A stretch of 64,000 nt of DNA, taken from Forficula auricularia. Lineage: Eukaryota > Arthropoda > Insecta > Dermaptera > Forficulidae. Location of the stretch: contig JALMQS010000068.1 of assembly GCA_024734495.1 (NCBI GenBank), positions 62,001 to 126,000 on the forward strand. Direction: 5' to 3'. Position numbers and translations under genes: made by a program. Position 1 is the stretch's first letter; each line of letters begins with the position of its first letter. Under the pieces are notes generated by a model that was not told the DNA's origin, searched no databases, and saw nothing but the letters and a program-made list of their open reading frames with translations. This document shows positions 63,766 to 64,000 of this stretch, in pieces.

Positions 63766-64000
63766 GAAACTAAAAGGAAATTAGTAATTTATTAACACAA
63801 TGTTTTATTTCATATTTCTGCTCAATCGATATAATACAATCAAGATTCGGTAAACTTTGAGTCGAATCCCAGCTTATTAGATTGGGTCATTCGTGAATCG
63901 TCTATTTCCATATTACTATTGAATTTATTTATAATTCTTTGCATCTATTATCCCAGAGGTCTAAAACTAGAAAGCTCAATATCATATCTAATCAGTTATT
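63766..64000. other. Window end, no feature
   Basis: AT-rich single-copy sequence. Nothing is recognised. Confidence 0.3.

Noticed and set aside
1..64000. A Penelope reverse transcriptase or GIY-YIG endonuclease to go with the ribozymes
   Set aside because: No such motif was found in the open frames available, so the ribozyme units are treated as non-autonomous.

Overview
This is a strongly AT-rich, intron- and transposon-type eukaryotic sequence, most likely from an insect or other arthropod. It has no operons, no ribosome binding sites and no bacterial-style genes. The evidence for an arthropod is the mix of repeats: three kinds of mariner (DD34D) element, CR1/Jockey-group LINE 3' ends, a Copia element primed by half a tRNA-Met, many hAT-type MITEs with 8-bp target duplications, and several tRNA-derived SINE families. 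One 100-N assembly gap lies at 13316-13415. The species cannot be named from the sequence. Almost every recognisable coding stretch belongs to a mobile element. The one candidate host transcript is a set of three short minus-strand exons at 21.7-23.25 kb.

Layout. 0-5.6 kb: AT-rich spacer, a hammerhead-bearing repeat broken by a MITE, and two LINE 3' ends. 5.6-12.2 kb: nested foldbacks (6099-7743 inside a hAT-like element; 8801-10575 with a ribozyme unit at its core) and two copies of a minisatellite-bearing MITE. 12.5-13.3 kb: a large palindrome that runs into the assembly gap. 14-21.5 kb: MITEs, foldbacks and a decayed DDE transposase. 21.7-23.3 kb: candidate spliced host exons. 25-31.5 kb: LINE remnants, a ribozyme-carrying palindrome and four copies of a poly(A) retroposon. 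32-34.6 kb: a TTAA MITE, a hAT MITE and a dead mariner. 35444-39964: a complete Copia retrotransposon (minus strand) with identical LTRs and a perfect TTATC target duplication. 40.2-41.3 kb: a decayed hAT transposon. 43.7-45.0 kb: a nearly whole mariner with three nonsense codons. 45-64 kb: SINEs, LINE tails, mariner fragments, hAT MITEs and a third minisatellite MITE.

The most striking feature is a repeated RNA motif that no gene explains. At least eleven sites on both strands carry the full hammerhead ribozyme core (CUGANGA, a self-pairing stem II, then GAAA), and about nine more are decayed. They fall into a class with an AU-repeat stem III and a class with a minimal stem III (GAAAC followed by GUC or GUU). 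Several sit as inverted pairs inside palindromes. Hammerheads are known from Penelope-like and related retroelements, but no Penelope reverse transcriptase was seen here, so these look like non-autonomous ribozyme-bearing repeats.
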